Positions 10,297-19,704 of a stretch of DNA of 64,000 bases are shown here, piece by piece (the first letter of the stretch is position 1; each line of letters starts with the position of its first letter). This stretch comes from Neolewinella aquimaris (GTDB lineage: Bacteria > Bacteroidota > Bacteroidia > Chitinophagales > Saprospiraceae). A model generated the notes under the pieces. It ran no database searches. It was not told the DNA's origin and worked only from the letters and a program-made list of their open reading frames with translations. The position numbers and the translations under genes are program-made. The stretch spans positions 129,548 through 193,547 of the forward strand of contig NZ_JACIFF010000004.1 in the NCBI RefSeq assembly GCF_014197245.1, given 5' to 3'.

Positions 10297-13200
10297 TCAG
10301 TCCAGTACGACCCGCCGGTAAATATTCACTTTCACCGGCCCCAGCAATCCGGACGGTTTGAGTTCGGAATCTTCGTGATAGTGGAGATAGGACGCTAACG
10401 TGGTGCGGCGGCCAGGGCGGGCGGCGGGCGTGGTAAGCCAGCCGGGCCATTCCTCGATCATGTTCTTATTCATGGTATAGTCCGCCGGCAGGCGGGCATC
10501 GCCGATCAAGCGGTTGGGCCAGAGATTGGTCACGTTGACGGCTAACGAGTTTTTGCCCGATTGGAGGTAGCCGTCCAGCTTGATTCTGAAGGGAGGTTTC
10601 CACAACACCCCTACCTCCTGTCCATTCAGGATCACCTCGGCAATGACCTGCACGCTTCCGAGGTCCAGTTCCAGGGAATAGTCGGGACTTACCACATTCG
10701 GGGGCGCTTCAAAACTCGTCGAATAGCTCGCCGTCCCGGAGAAGTAGCGCAGGATGGAGTCCTGGGCGGTACTCCAGGAAGTAAGCCGCTGCAGCGTTTG
10801 GTGATGGGTGTCTTGGGCTATCTGGGAGTAGGATAATTCCCAGGAGTCAGGCAGCGCGAGTGGATTGGGTACCGACCCGACGATAAGCTCGTTGCTGATC
10901 CCGTTTCCTCTTTCGTACGTAAGCTGCAGTGGATAAGGAGTCAGCAGAATATCTTCCTTCCCCTTGCGCACCGTTTTATGGAAAGGCTTCTCATCCGAGA
11001 GTTTCAGTACCCCCCCCGCCGGAACGACGACCTTGCGGACTTCCCCGGCGGTGCTATAAGTAATTCGCAACTCAGGACTCCTACCCTCAGCTTCCCTTCC
11101 CTCCAGTAGCCGGTCATCCACAGCTATATCAAAAGCACCGGATGCCAGCTTCCTTCCGATAGCCGAAGAAACATCGTGGACCGGAAACTGACCCGGCACC
11201 CCCCTGGTCTCCGGAAGAAACTTTCCAAAGACCGCTTTTCGGATCACCAGTTCCCCCTTCCCACCGGGATCAATATTTACCGAATCCCGTTCCATCTCCG
11301 AGAGCCGATACAGGCTGTCGCCTATCGTGTATTCGATACGGAATTCCTTTGTGTAGCCCATGGCGGGATCGCAATCGCAAAAGTGCCGGGTCGCCCTTAT
11401 ATTCAGCTCATTATCGACCACGGCATCAGCCACCTTGTCGGTGACGTCCACGAGTCCTTCCTGTAAGAAGGTCCCGTATTCAGCGGACAAGATTTCCAAC
11501 TGGGGGAGTTTCTCTGCGGCGGCAGGCTGGGCGACGGCAGAAAGACGCGTGATGTGGTCGTCTTCCACCACACTTCTGAATACAACGAAAATAGCCTGTT
11601 CGGATTCAAGTACGACGGGTACGGTCGTCGTGCCGTCGGGGTTTTCGTTCCATACGGCCGGCTGCATTATCTCCCCCGTCTGCGCGTCCCAGATCTCCGG
11701 CGTTTTATTTGTCACCCTGAAGCGGCAACTTACCGACTTACTCTGCCGCTTGTCATTGGCAACAAAGTAGATATGGGCTGCCTCGGTTTTGCGGTGGATG
11801 AAAGTGAGGCCGTCATTATCCTCACCCTCTACCGTAAAATCAGGCGGCCCACCGTGGCCATTAAGGAAATCCACGATAGAAATATCCTGCACGGCCCTGG
11901 TCGCCCACAACTTATCGGCAATGCTACGAACTCTTTTGTCACACGCCGGATAGCCCGACAGGCTGGGAGACTTTAGTGGCTTCGGACCGATAATCTTTGC
12001 TCCCCGTCCGGAGAGTTCCGCCAGTTTCTGCACGGTTTCCGGTCGCATCCACTCCTGCTCCGGCAACACCAGCACCCGGTAACTGCCCCCGGCGGGGGTG
12101 ACGATATTCCCATTCTCTACCCGCAGGTCGTAGAGATTATTCACGCCGAGCAGATCGTAATCAAAGCCCATTTGCTTCACTTCGGGCATCAGCAGGGCAT
12201 CGTTCGGTGACGACTCACCGGTGAACACGAGCACGTCCGCCACGGCTTTTCCCCGTTGCAGTAGGAACTGCGATCGCCCGATATAATCCATGTACGCCTT
12301 CCCCTGTTCCCACCAGGTATTCAGGCGGTTAAATTCCGTACCGTGGTAGCTCAGGGCCAGACCCGGTGCGACGTTCCACGGTTGGTGGACGTAGGAGTGA
12401 AAAATGAAGCGCGTGATCCCCTGCGCCCAGGCCTTGTCGCCGATCGTCTTCAGGACCGCGGGGTGTTCGTCCCATCCGCCGATACCGGTAAAGGACTCCG
12501 CGCCCACGATAGAGTTTCCCTTCAGGTGAGCTATCGACGATACAAACTTCGGCGAATCGAAGAAGGGGTAACCGCCGGTCCAGAATTCACACATGACGAT
12601 GTCTCCGGTAGCCCCCACCTGCATATTGTCGAAAGGTCCCCAGTAGGGCTCTACGGAAAAGGTCAACCCGTACTGATGACAAAGCTCACTGAACCGGGCA
12701 TAGTAATTCTCCGCAATCAGATCGCCAATCGTCCGCCGGAAATCCCACAGAAAGCGTTCGGAGACCTCCCCACTCCCAACGTAGTAACCCGCCAGGGTAG
12801 GCAGGTAAGTCAGACAATCATAACCGCGCAAGCGCTTGAATTCGGCCTCGAATCCACTCGTCCAGTTCGTAGCGCCAACCTCGTAACTATCGATCAGGCA
12901 GCTTTTAACTGTCCGCCCGATGTAGTCGCTGAGGGCGTCAATAATGGGTTGGACACCTCCCTCCCAGTGACGTTCGACCGCCTTTTTACTCATCTTGTCG
13001 CACTCCAACCCCTGTCCCCCCCTCACCGCGGGACGGTTCATCGTGCCGGTGGGCGTATGCCCCAGCCTCAGCACGATCCATTCGCCGGGGGGCACGTTCC
13101 AGTCCAGCACGCCCGCATCGGTAAAGTGCGCCCGTAGGTCGATGATCTCGTTTCTGTCGATAATCGCCGCTTTGGCAATATCCTTGGTTTCCGGCAGCAC

Positions 13201-13830
13201 GTGATTCCGGATCCGGTCTCCCAGCATCTTGTAGTCCAACCCTTTGATTGTCACGTCGCCCTCCGGCTTCGGAAAGGCCAGGACAGCCACGTCCCGGTAG
13301 AAATCCATTCTAGTTTCCGGCATCGGCAAGGGGGCGGAAAATTGTTGATCGCCCTGCACCGTTATTTCGCTGTGCACCAGGGTCTGCATGGCATGCTCGG
13401 CGTCGATCCACGGACCTCCACTAGACGACCATCCCGCGCTATTATGAAAGGAGAGTTCCAGGTCGAGACGGGCGGCTTCCGATGCGGCAAACTGAAGCAA
13501 TGCAGTCCACGCTTCACTGAGGTATTCCACCCCCCCGAACGGGAGTCCAAGGTCGACATTGAATATCTGGGCTTCCTGAATACCGACGCGCTTCATTGCC
13601 TCCAGATCTGCGCGAATCCCCTCTCGGCTGATGTTTCCATTCAACCAGTGCCACCAGGTTCGCGCCCTTGCCTCCGCCGGAGGGGCGGCAAAATGGTCTT
13701 CGAGAAAGGTCTCAGTTCCGTGGGTTGCGGTATGCTCCCCAGTAGACCCCTGTTCGTTCCTCTGGGCAAACAGCTCAGCACTGTGCACAAGGAAAAACAG
13801 AACACAGGTAAGTCTAACGAACAGCTTCAT
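10297..13830 (-). CDS. GH106 family alpha-L-rhamnosidase (second copy)
   Basis: 1177 residues with an SPI-type signal peptide (cleavage near FAQ), unlike the lipoprotein copy downstream. It has the GH106 start block (R-T-W-W-H-W-L-N-GNIS-EGI-ADLEAMK-VGI), GWSSSGGPW, and a C-terminal galactose-binding-like domain ending GLLGPVKVNIYR. It is expected to remove terminal alpha-L-rhamnose by inversion. The two GH106 copies align along their length but differ strongly, so separate linkage or sulfation preferences are likely. A 147-bp spacer separates it from the fasciclin-like gene upstream, and 69 bp separate it from the sulfatase below. No clear terminator or promoter was seen in either spacer, so it is treated as part of the SusCD operon. 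Confidence 0.9.
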   Translation of the reverse strand: MKLFVRLTCVLFFLVHSAELFAQRNEQGSTGEHTATHGTETFLEDHFAAPPAEARARTWWHWLNGNISREGIRADLEAMKRVGIQEAQIFNVDLGLPFGGVEYLSEAWTALLQFAASEAARLDLELSFHNSAGWSSSGGPWIDAEHAMQTLVHSEITVQGDQQFSAPLPMPETRMDFYRDVAVLAFPKPEGDVTIKGLDYKMLGDRIRNHVLPETKDIAKAAIIDRNEIIDLRAHFTDAGVLDWNVPPGEWIVLRLGHTPTGTMNRPAVRGGQGLECDKMSKKAVERHWEGGVQPIIDALSDYIGRTVKSCLIDSYEVGATNWTSGFEAEFKRLRGYDCLTYLPTLAGYYVGSGEVSERFLWDFRRTIGDLIAENYYARFSELCHQYGLTFSVEPYWGPFDNMQVGATGDIVMCEFWTGGYPFFDSPKFVSSIAHLKGNSIVGAESFTGIGGWDEHPAVLKTIGDKAWAQGITRFIFHSYVHQPWNVAPGLALSYHGTEFNRLNTWWEQGKAYMDYIGRSQFLLQRGKAVADVLVFTGESSPNDALLMPEVKQMGFDYDLLGVNNLYDLRVENGNIVTPAGGSYRVLVLPEQEWMRPETVQKLAELSGRGAKIIGPKPLKSPSLSGYPACDKRVRSIADKLWATRAVQDISIVDFLNGHGGPPDFTVEGEDNDGLTFIHRKTEAAHIYFVANDKRQSKSVSCRFRVTNKTPEIWDAQTGEIMQPAVWNENPDGTTTVPVVLESEQAIFVVFRSVVEDDHITRLSAVAQPAAAEKLPQLEILSAEYGTFLQEGLVDVTDKVADAVVDNELNIRATRHFCDCDPAMGYTKEFRIEYTIGDSLYRLSEMERDSVNIDPGGKGELVIRKAVFGKFLPETRGVPGQFPVHDVSSAIGRKLASGAFDIAVDDRLLEGREAEGRSPELRITYSTAGEVRKVVVPAGGVLKLSDEKPFHKTVRKGKEDILLTPYPLQLTYERGNGISNELIVGSVPNPLALPDSWELSYSQIAQDTHHQTLQRLTSWSTAQDSILRYFSGTASYSTSFEAPPNVVSPDYSLELDLGSVQVIAEVILNGQEVGVLWKPPFRIKLDGYLQSGKNSLAVNVTNLWPNRLIGDARLPADYTMNKNMIEEWPGWLTTPAARPGRRTTLASYLHYHEDSELKPSGLLGPVKVNIYRRVVLD

Positions 13831-13977
13831 ATTCTCTTGATGATGGTGATGTCGAGCAGTCTATCCGCTGCCGTTTGGAGCAGGTCCGGTCGTACGTACC
13901 CGCCCCCCGGGTCAGTCAATCTGTGCTACCGTTGCAGTCCCCTACAGGAGCGGAGGAGTCCGTAGGCGCAGGCTCAC

Positions 13978-14619
13978 TCAGTACCTTGCGTTGCGGTAGC
14001 TATCGGTGACCAGGTGCGCTACCCCATTGGTAAAAATGTAGTTGTGCTCGTTGATGCGCCCGCCCTTTTTGGTTCCCTGGAGATCGTCGGAGCGATTTAC
14101 GCTGAGGCGGAAACGGTCGTCGCGGTTAATCGAAATTATTCCATCGTCACCCGGGATCAGGGTCTGGAAAAAGTAATCCTGATACAGGACTTCCAGTGGG
14201 TCGAAACCGTTTTCAATGTACGCCTCAATGATGTGGTAGCGCAGTACGTACCGCAGGCGCTCGATCTGGGTGTCGTCCAGGGAGTCCATGGAGGTACTGG
14301 TCGACCCGGAGATCTGTTGTAGGATCTCCCCTCCGTCGGTAAAGGCCCGGTCCTTCAGGAGCAGGTAGGTGCGCATATCTGCGTTCGTGGAGTATTCCGC
14401 CTCCAGTCCCGTAAGGGTGATGGCCGTGTCGAGGTAGTTGAATTCATCTCCGGGATCCAGGCGGATGAAGTCGAGGGCCGTCATGTCGAAGGTGACCTGG
14501 GGGGCAATGTCGGGTTCGAACTTGAACCTCTCCTGGCGCTGGAGGTCGCAACCGGAAAGAAAGAAGATGGCGCACAGCAGGAGGAATCCGCTTCCGTTGG
14601 TGTAATTAATGGTTGTCAT
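13978..14619 (-). CDS. fasciclin (FAS1)-like lipoprotein of the SusCD operon
   Basis: 213 residues with a lipobox at Cys24 (LSGC). Weak FAS1-like features are visible: a TYLLLKDRAF segment like the 'fapTneAf' motif, a LRYVLRYHII segment like the 'L.YHiv' H2 motif, and a final IFTNGVAHLVTDS like the terminal 'NGviHvid' strand. FAS1 domains mediate adhesion or ligand contacts. It begins 15 bp after the SusD stop codon, so it is probably made with SusCD and sits on the outer membrane, perhaps as an accessory glycan-binding or scaffold lipoprotein. The function is inferred from position; the domain call is tentative. Confidence 0.72.
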   Translation of the reverse strand: MTTINYTNGSGFLLLCAIFFLSGCDLQRQERFKFEPDIAPQVTFDMTALDFIRLDPGDEFNYLDTAITLTGLEAEYSTNADMRTYLLLKDRAFTDGGEILQQISGSTSTSMDSLDDTQIERLRYVLRYHIIEAYIENGFDPLEVLYQDYFFQTLIPGDDGIISINRDDRFRLSVNRSDDLQGTKKGGRINEHNYIFTNGVAHLVTDSYRNARY

Positions 14620-14634
14620 GATGGTTGGGATTCT

Positions 14635-16113
14635 TTAGTTGACGTAGCCGGGGTTCTGCTGCAAATTGGGATTGTCGATCAGGTGCTTCTCGTAGATGGG
14701 GAAGACCAGCTGATCCTGGGGAATATTGGCAATGGTATCGAGCGCCTGCATCACCTTGTCGGTGGCCCGCAGGTCCCACCAGCGATCACCCTCGGAAAAC
14801 AACTCCAGCTGCCGCTCGTCGAGGATCAGGTCCTCGAGGCTTTCCACGTCGGGGTAGTCGGCACCGTCGACCAGGGGCAACTGCCGTGCCGTACGGACTT
14901 CATTGATCAGTTCAATCGCTACTTCCGGATTGCCGAGCCGGTTCTCGGCCAGCGCCTTCAACAGCAGTACGCCGGCGTAGCGGTAGACGGGGATGTTGGT
15001 GGCGTCGTCGTTGGGGCTGAAGTTGAGTTTCGTGTACTTCGCGGAGCGAGCCTCGCCAATGGATCGTCCTTCCTCCCGGCTCTCAAAGTAGCGCCAGTCG
15101 CCGAATAGCGTGTTACCGAACTCATCGGTTTCCTGCGGATCGAAGTCGGGATACTTGGCGTACCAGCCGACGGAATCGATGGGAAACTTCTCGATCCACT
15201 TGCGTTCCAGCGTCGGGGAGATGAAAAAACTGGGGATGCCGGCGAAGAAGAGCTCGTAATTGCCCGAGGCCCGGTTGCCGTCCTCCAGGATGTCGTAGCG
15301 GATGGAGAAGATTAGTTCGGGGCCCTCCTGGAACGTTCCCAGGTTCAGGTCGTTCAGGAACAGCCTGCTCCACGATTCCCGATCGGTGACCAGCTCGTAG
15401 TCGTCGAGGGCGATGAGCTTATCGAGGGCCTCCTTCGCCTTGGCGTAGTCCTTCAGGTGGGTGTACACATCGGCCTGGAAGGCGTAGGTAGCCGCTTTGG
15501 TGAATCGGAACTCGTTGCCCGAGCCAGTGATCAGGCGCTCGGCTTCGAGCATGTCCGGGATCACGATCTCGTTCAGGATGGTGGTGCCGTCGGTAGCCGG
15601 ACGATTGAGGTCCTGATCGAGGTTCGTGACGGCTTCGGTGTAGAGCGGTACGCCGCCCCACACCCGTACGGCGTCGAAATAAGCGTAGGCTCGCAGGGCG
15701 TGGGCCTGGCCGAGTAGTCCGGGGGTATAGTTGGGGATGGTCGGTATCTTCTCGATGGCCAGGTTTGCCCGGCCGATCATTTGATACAGGTCGTTCCAGC
15801 GGAGGGTGGACTCGTTAGATTGCGTTAGCCGGTTGGAGACCAATTCCTCGTAGTCGACGGTGACGCGATCGCTGGCGATGAAGTTGTCGGAGCGGAATTC
15901 TCCCCATAGGTAGTGCTTGACCCGGTAGGTCTCCTGCATGGCGTCGTAGATGGCTGCCACGCCGGATTCGGCATCGCCGTTATTTTTCCAGAACTGGGCA
16001 TCGGAAGTCTGACTGACGGGTTGCTCGTCGATCACGTCGTCGCAGGAAGCGGCCAGGACCAGAAGCAGCACCGACAGCAGATAGAAAGGCTGAATCGATT
16101 GATTGAATCGCAT
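14635..16113 (-). CDS. susD: SusD/RagB-type glycan-binding lipoprotein
   Basis: 492 residues. A lipobox ends at Cys24 (LAASC). The protein shows the SusD pattern: an N-terminal TPR-like helical part (ESGVAAIYDAMQ..., GQAHALRAYAYFDAVRVWGGVPL) and a typical C-terminal SusD/RagB segment (LILDERQLELFSEGDRWWDLRA). SusD proteins form the lid of the SusC channel at the cell surface and capture oligosaccharides. It follows susC by 43 bp and precedes the fasciclin-like gene by 15 bp. Confidence 0.96.
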   Translation of the reverse strand: MRFNQSIQPFYLLSVLLLVLAASCDDVIDEQPVSQTSDAQFWKNNGDAESGVAAIYDAMQETYRVKHYLWGEFRSDNFIASDRVTVDYEELVSNRLTQSNESTLRWNDLYQMIGRANLAIEKIPTIPNYTPGLLGQAHALRAYAYFDAVRVWGGVPLYTEAVTNLDQDLNRPATDGTTILNEIVIPDMLEAERLITGSGNEFRFTKAATYAFQADVYTHLKDYAKAKEALDKLIALDDYELVTDRESWSRLFLNDLNLGTFQEGPELIFSIRYDILEDGNRASGNYELFFAGIPSFFISPTLERKWIEKFPIDSVGWYAKYPDFDPQETDEFGNTLFGDWRYFESREEGRSIGEARSAKYTKLNFSPNDDATNIPVYRYAGVLLLKALAENRLGNPEVAIELINEVRTARQLPLVDGADYPDVESLEDLILDERQLELFSEGDRWWDLRATDKVMQALDTIANIPQDQLVFPIYEKHLIDNPNLQQNPGYVN

Positions 16114-16156
16114 GATTGAATTTCTTTAAGTTGGAAGGGAGGTCGGTGGAATCAGA

Positions 16157-19100
16157 CTACAGGCGCACCTTGATGCCGAAGATGTATTCGGTTCGGTTGG
16201 GGTAGCGCAGGTTATCGATGCCGGGCTGCAGTGCGCTGCCCCGGGAACCGAGTTCGGGGTTGTACCCTTCGTAATTGGTCCAGGTGATGGGATTATTTAC
16301 CGACAGGTTGACCGATACGCCACTGAGCCAGTTCAGCCGGTTGACGATATTGGTGGGTAGTTCATAGGTCAGGCGTACGTTGCGTAGCTTGATGAAATCG
16401 GCGTCGGACAGGTAGTAAGAGTCGACGCCGATCCGGTTCTGTGACCGGCGACGGTCCAGGCTGGGGTACTCCACCACATCGCCTTGCTCCAGCCAGGCAC
16501 CTTCGATCCGGTCGGGATGTGGCGTAGCGCCGAAGGAAGTGGCGGTATTGCGCCGATCGTCGTAGTTGCGGTAGATGTCGTTGCCGAAATTGTAGTCGAA
16601 CAGGAAGGAGAAGCTGAGACTCCTGTAAGTAAATTCGTTAAAGAATCCGCCGAAGTACTTCGGCAGGCCGTTGCCGATCACGGAGCGGTCGTTGGTATTG
16701 TCTATATTGAAGTCACCGTTCAGGTCGTCCCAGATCACGTCACCACCGCCGAGGGTCCGGCCGGCCGCCCGGAGCTGATTGACCTCCCCGGTATAGGTCT
16801 GTCCGTTGAGCGTATAGTTGGTAAACGCACCATCGGCGTCGAAGACCGGAGTTAGGAGTGTCCCGTCATCGGTGAAGGCGTTCGACTCATCGTAGGCGAA
16901 AACACCAAGGTTGGTGAAGCCGTAGATGTTGCCGAGTGACTCACCCACCTCGATCTTGAAGGGGCCGGACTCGAAACCGTCGGGGTCCGCGAGCGAGAGC
17001 ACCTTGTTCTTATTGGTCGCAATATTGAAGCTGGTGTACCAGCGGAAATCACCGAGTTTGAGGGGGGTACCGCCGATGGTCAGTTCTACGCCCTTGTTCT
17101 CCACCGAGCCCACGTTCTTCTGTACGATACTGAAGCCGGTCTCCTCGGGCAACGGCACTTCGTAAAGCAGGTCGTCGGTCGTCTTGGTGTAGAAGTCGAG
17201 GGTGGTCGTAAACCGACCCTCCAGTAGTTCGAGGTCAAGACCGAAGTTGGTTTGTTCGGTGCTTTCCCAACCGAGATCGGGATTGGACAACTGGGTCGGG
17301 GCCACGCCGTTCACGCCGTTATAAATGAAGCCCGGGCTGTAAAGCAGCTGGGAATCGTAGTCGCCGATCCGCTCGTTGCCCGTGATGGCGTAGGCGGCCC
17401 GCAACTTCAGGTCGGATACGACTCCCCGAATGCCCTCCATAAACGGCTCGGCACTGATGCGCCAGCCCACCGAGGCGGAGGGAAAGTTGCCGTACTTGCG
17501 GTTGTCACCGAAGCGGGAGGACCCGTCGCGACGGAGGGTACCGGCCAGCAGGTACTTTCCGCGGTAGTTATAGGACATTCGTCCGAAGTAGGAAAGGAGG
17601 GCGTGACGATTCTGGAGGGTTCGCGTAGCCGAAGTGTTGAGCTCGGCAACATTATTGAAGGTCTGGATGAGGTCGGAGGCGAAACTTACCGCCCGAATTT
17701 CCGAAAACTCGTTGTTCCACCGCTGCGTCTGCATTCCCGCGAGCAACGATAGGTTGTGGTTGCCGAACTTCTTCTTGTAGGTCAGGTAATTCTCCTGCTG
17801 GAGGTCGTAGTCTAGGATCTGTTGCTCCCTGCCGGTGGCTGGGTTGCCCTGGCGCTGGGTGATCGTCGGTTCGAAGATGTTCCGCTTCCGCTGCCGGTAG
17901 TTGACGCCCAGGGTAGACCGAAAGGCAAGCTCGGGCAGGAGTTTCAATTCGACGTAGCTGAACAGCGTAGACCGGAAATTGCGGTCGTCGTTCACGGTTT
18001 CGAGCGCCTCGGCCAGGGGGTTCTGGCGGCCGAACACCTCGGGAAACAGCTCCCCGTTGCCGTCGCGCACCGGGAGGTAGGCCGGACGCTCGGAAAGCTG
18101 ACGGAAGACCGTATTTTCGTTCAGGCCGCCCTGCTTTTCGTAAGAAGCGTTGATCCGGGTACCGGCCGAAATAAAGGTGTTGAAATCGAAGTCCACCTTG
18201 AGGCTGGTATTGATCCGGCTGTAATCGCTGTTGAGGATGATGCCGTCCTCGCTGAGGTAACCGGTATTCCAGTAGAACCGACTGTTCTCGCCGCCCCCGC
18301 TGACCGACAGCCCGGTTTGGTTGCGGACGCCGGTACGGATCAACAAGTCCTGAATGTCCACCTCCTGCTGAAAGCGCGCACTGAGGGAATCCGTGTCCGT
18401 CCCGCTGCCGACGCCACCGCTGCGCTGCTGTTCGAAGAGCACCCGCTGGCGGGTATTGGAGACGGGGATCAGGCTGCTCACCTGACTCACCCCCGTCGAG
18501 TGATTGATCTCCAGGTTGGTTTTCCCCTGCGTTCCCTGCTTCGTGGTGATGATAACTACACCGTTGGCCGACTTGGAGCCGTAGATGGCGGCCGAAGCAC
18601 CGTCCTTGAGTACCTCGATCGAGGCAATGTCGTTCGGGTTGAGGTTGTCGATGTTTTCCAGTTGCTGGCCGTCCACTACGTACAGCGGATCCACCCCGCC
18701 ACCGAGGGTCGAGGTACCGCGAATCCGGATTTCGGACCCCGAACCGGGCCCCCCGTTGGAGGAAATCTGCACGCCGGAGAGCCGTCCCTGGATGGCGTCG
18801 AAGGCATTGACGGGCGTGGTCTGGGTGATGGCTTCTTCGTCCACGGAGGCGATGGACCCGAGTACGTCGCGTTTGCGCTCCGTGCCGTACCCAATCACCA
18901 CAATCTCGTCAAGCAATTCAGCATTGGTGCCGAGCACAACGTCGATGACGGTGAGCGCCCCGACTTCCACCTCCTGGGTGGCAAAGCCGGTGTATGAAAA
19001 TTGGACAGTCTTACTCCCCTCTATCAGGTTAAGTTGGTAGTTGCCGTCGAGGTCGGTCACGGTACCGTTGTTGGTACCCAACTGCACGACACTGACGCCG

Positions 19101-19210
19101 ATGAGGGGCTCATTTTCTTCGGAAGTGACCGTTCCCCGAATACTGCCATGGGCACCGGCAGTTCCAACCAGGCAGCAGAATGCCAGGAGCATTGTGATTT
19201 TTTTTAACAT
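16157..19210 (-). CDS. susC: SusC/RagA-type TonB-dependent glycan transporter
   Basis: 1017 residues. A signal peptide is followed by a carboxypeptidase-regulatory-like domain (residues about 24-100, GTVTSEENEPLIGVSV...GNYQL), a TonB box/plug region (DEIVVIGYGTERKRDVLGSIASV, then VDPLYVVDGQ and ASIEVLKDGASAAIYGSKSANGVVIITTK), and a long 22-strand beta-barrel. These motifs are diagnostic for SusC. It imports oligosaccharides across the outer membrane with its SusD partner. It is the first gene of the locus; no hybrid two-component system, sigma/anti-sigma pair or other regulator is adjacent, so control is probably from elsewhere. Confidence 0.97.
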   Translation of the reverse strand: MLKKITMLLAFCCLVGTAGAHGSIRGTVTSEENEPLIGVSVVQLGTNNGTVTDLDGNYQLNLIEGSKTVQFSYTGFATQEVEVGALTVIDVVLGTNAELLDEIVVIGYGTERKRDVLGSIASVDEEAITQTTPVNAFDAIQGRLSGVQISSNGGPGSGSEIRIRGTSTLGGGVDPLYVVDGQQLENIDNLNPNDIASIEVLKDGASAAIYGSKSANGVVIITTKQGTQGKTNLEINHSTGVSQVSSLIPVSNTRQRVLFEQQRSGGVGSGTDTDSLSARFQQEVDIQDLLIRTGVRNQTGLSVSGGGENSRFYWNTGYLSEDGIILNSDYSRINTSLKVDFDFNTFISAGTRINASYEKQGGLNENTVFRQLSERPAYLPVRDGNGELFPEVFGRQNPLAEALETVNDDRNFRSTLFSYVELKLLPELAFRSTLGVNYRQRKRNIFEPTITQRQGNPATGREQQILDYDLQQENYLTYKKKFGNHNLSLLAGMQTQRWNNEFSEIRAVSFASDLIQTFNNVAELNTSATRTLQNRHALLSYFGRMSYNYRGKYLLAGTLRRDGSSRFGDNRKYGNFPSASVGWRISAEPFMEGIRGVVSDLKLRAAYAITGNERIGDYDSQLLYSPGFIYNGVNGVAPTQLSNPDLGWESTEQTNFGLDLELLEGRFTTTLDFYTKTTDDLLYEVPLPEETGFSIVQKNVGSVENKGVELTIGGTPLKLGDFRWYTSFNIATNKNKVLSLADPDGFESGPFKIEVGESLGNIYGFTNLGVFAYDESNAFTDDGTLLTPVFDADGAFTNYTLNGQTYTGEVNQLRAAGRTLGGGDVIWDDLNGDFNIDNTNDRSVIGNGLPKYFGGFFNEFTYRSLSFSFLFDYNFGNDIYRNYDDRRNTATSFGATPHPDRIEGAWLEQGDVVEYPSLDRRRSQNRIGVDSYYLSDADFIKLRNVRLTYELPTNIVNRLNWLSGVSVNLSVNNPITWTNYEGYNPELGSRGSALQPGIDNLRYPNRTEYIFGIKVRL

Positions 19211-19704
19211 GATCGAGTATACTAGTTAGTAAAAGGCTGCAAACGGCTGAAGCTTCCCCAGCGGAGAAGTACCGGCTACACTTCCAAATTACATAGGGTA
19301 ACCAGGCGACCCTATCCTGTACTGTCCTGTTTGACGAACCCACGGAGAATCAATCCCGTACACGAATTTTTCCTAACCGTGTCAGTATGACGCAGTTGCG
19401 TTTTCCGATAGCTCCCCTGCAGCTCATCAAAATTTCTGATTTTTTTTAGCCGCAACCGCAAATTTTGTTCGGGCGGGGCCGCAGGTGCAATGAATAATCG
19501 CTGAGCAAAGCACCCCATGGGACAGTACCACCCGGCCGGACCTGCTCGTCCAACTGCTGCAGAAGGCCGGCAAGCGCCTCATCGGGCAAGCATACCGGCG
19601 CAATGGTCACCAAAACAGGTTCCGGGATAACTTCCGGCAGCTGACCTTCGTTCCCCTCATTTATCGTAATTTCGCCGCCCGGCCCCACAAGCCCATCTTA
19701 CTGC
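19211..19704. other. divergent intergenic region between susC and ftsK
   Basis: About 490 bp that should hold the promoters for both divergent genes. No convincing -33/-7 pair was found. The susC-proximal part is A/T-rich. The GC-rich 19-mer GGGCGGGGCCGCAGGTGCA at 19471-19489 lies here. A small minus-strand frame (19446-19688) is listed separately as doubtful. Confidence 0.6.
19446..19688 (-). CDS. doubtful small hypothetical protein (80 aa, GTG start)
   Basis: An 80-codon frame with a GTG start. A segment (PVLVTIAPVCLPDEALAGLLQQLDEQ is too long to quote as a motif; key parts are VTIAPVC and LLQQLDEQ) vaguely recalls the first strand and helix of thioredoxin-like proteins, but it has a single Cys there and no CxxC. 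It ends in a Pro/Cys-rich tail and overlaps the GC-rich 19-mer. There is no ATG and no clear upstream signal. It may be spurious. Confidence 0.2.
   Translation of the reverse strand: MGPGGEITINEGNEGQLPEVIPEPVLVTIAPVCLPDEALAGLLQQLDEQVRPGGTVPWGALLSDYSLHLRPRPNKICGCG

Noticed and set aside
9533..10450. 305-codon minus-strand frame
   Set aside because: It overlaps both the sulfatase and the GH106 gene ends and has no recognisable domain.
17822..18997. 391-codon plus-strand frame
   Set aside because: It lies wholly inside susC on the other strand and shows no family features; it is a shadow caused by high GC.
19211..19245. TTTG...TATACT pair as susC promoter
   Set aside because: The -7 part would lie almost at the start codon and does not fit TAnnTTTG.
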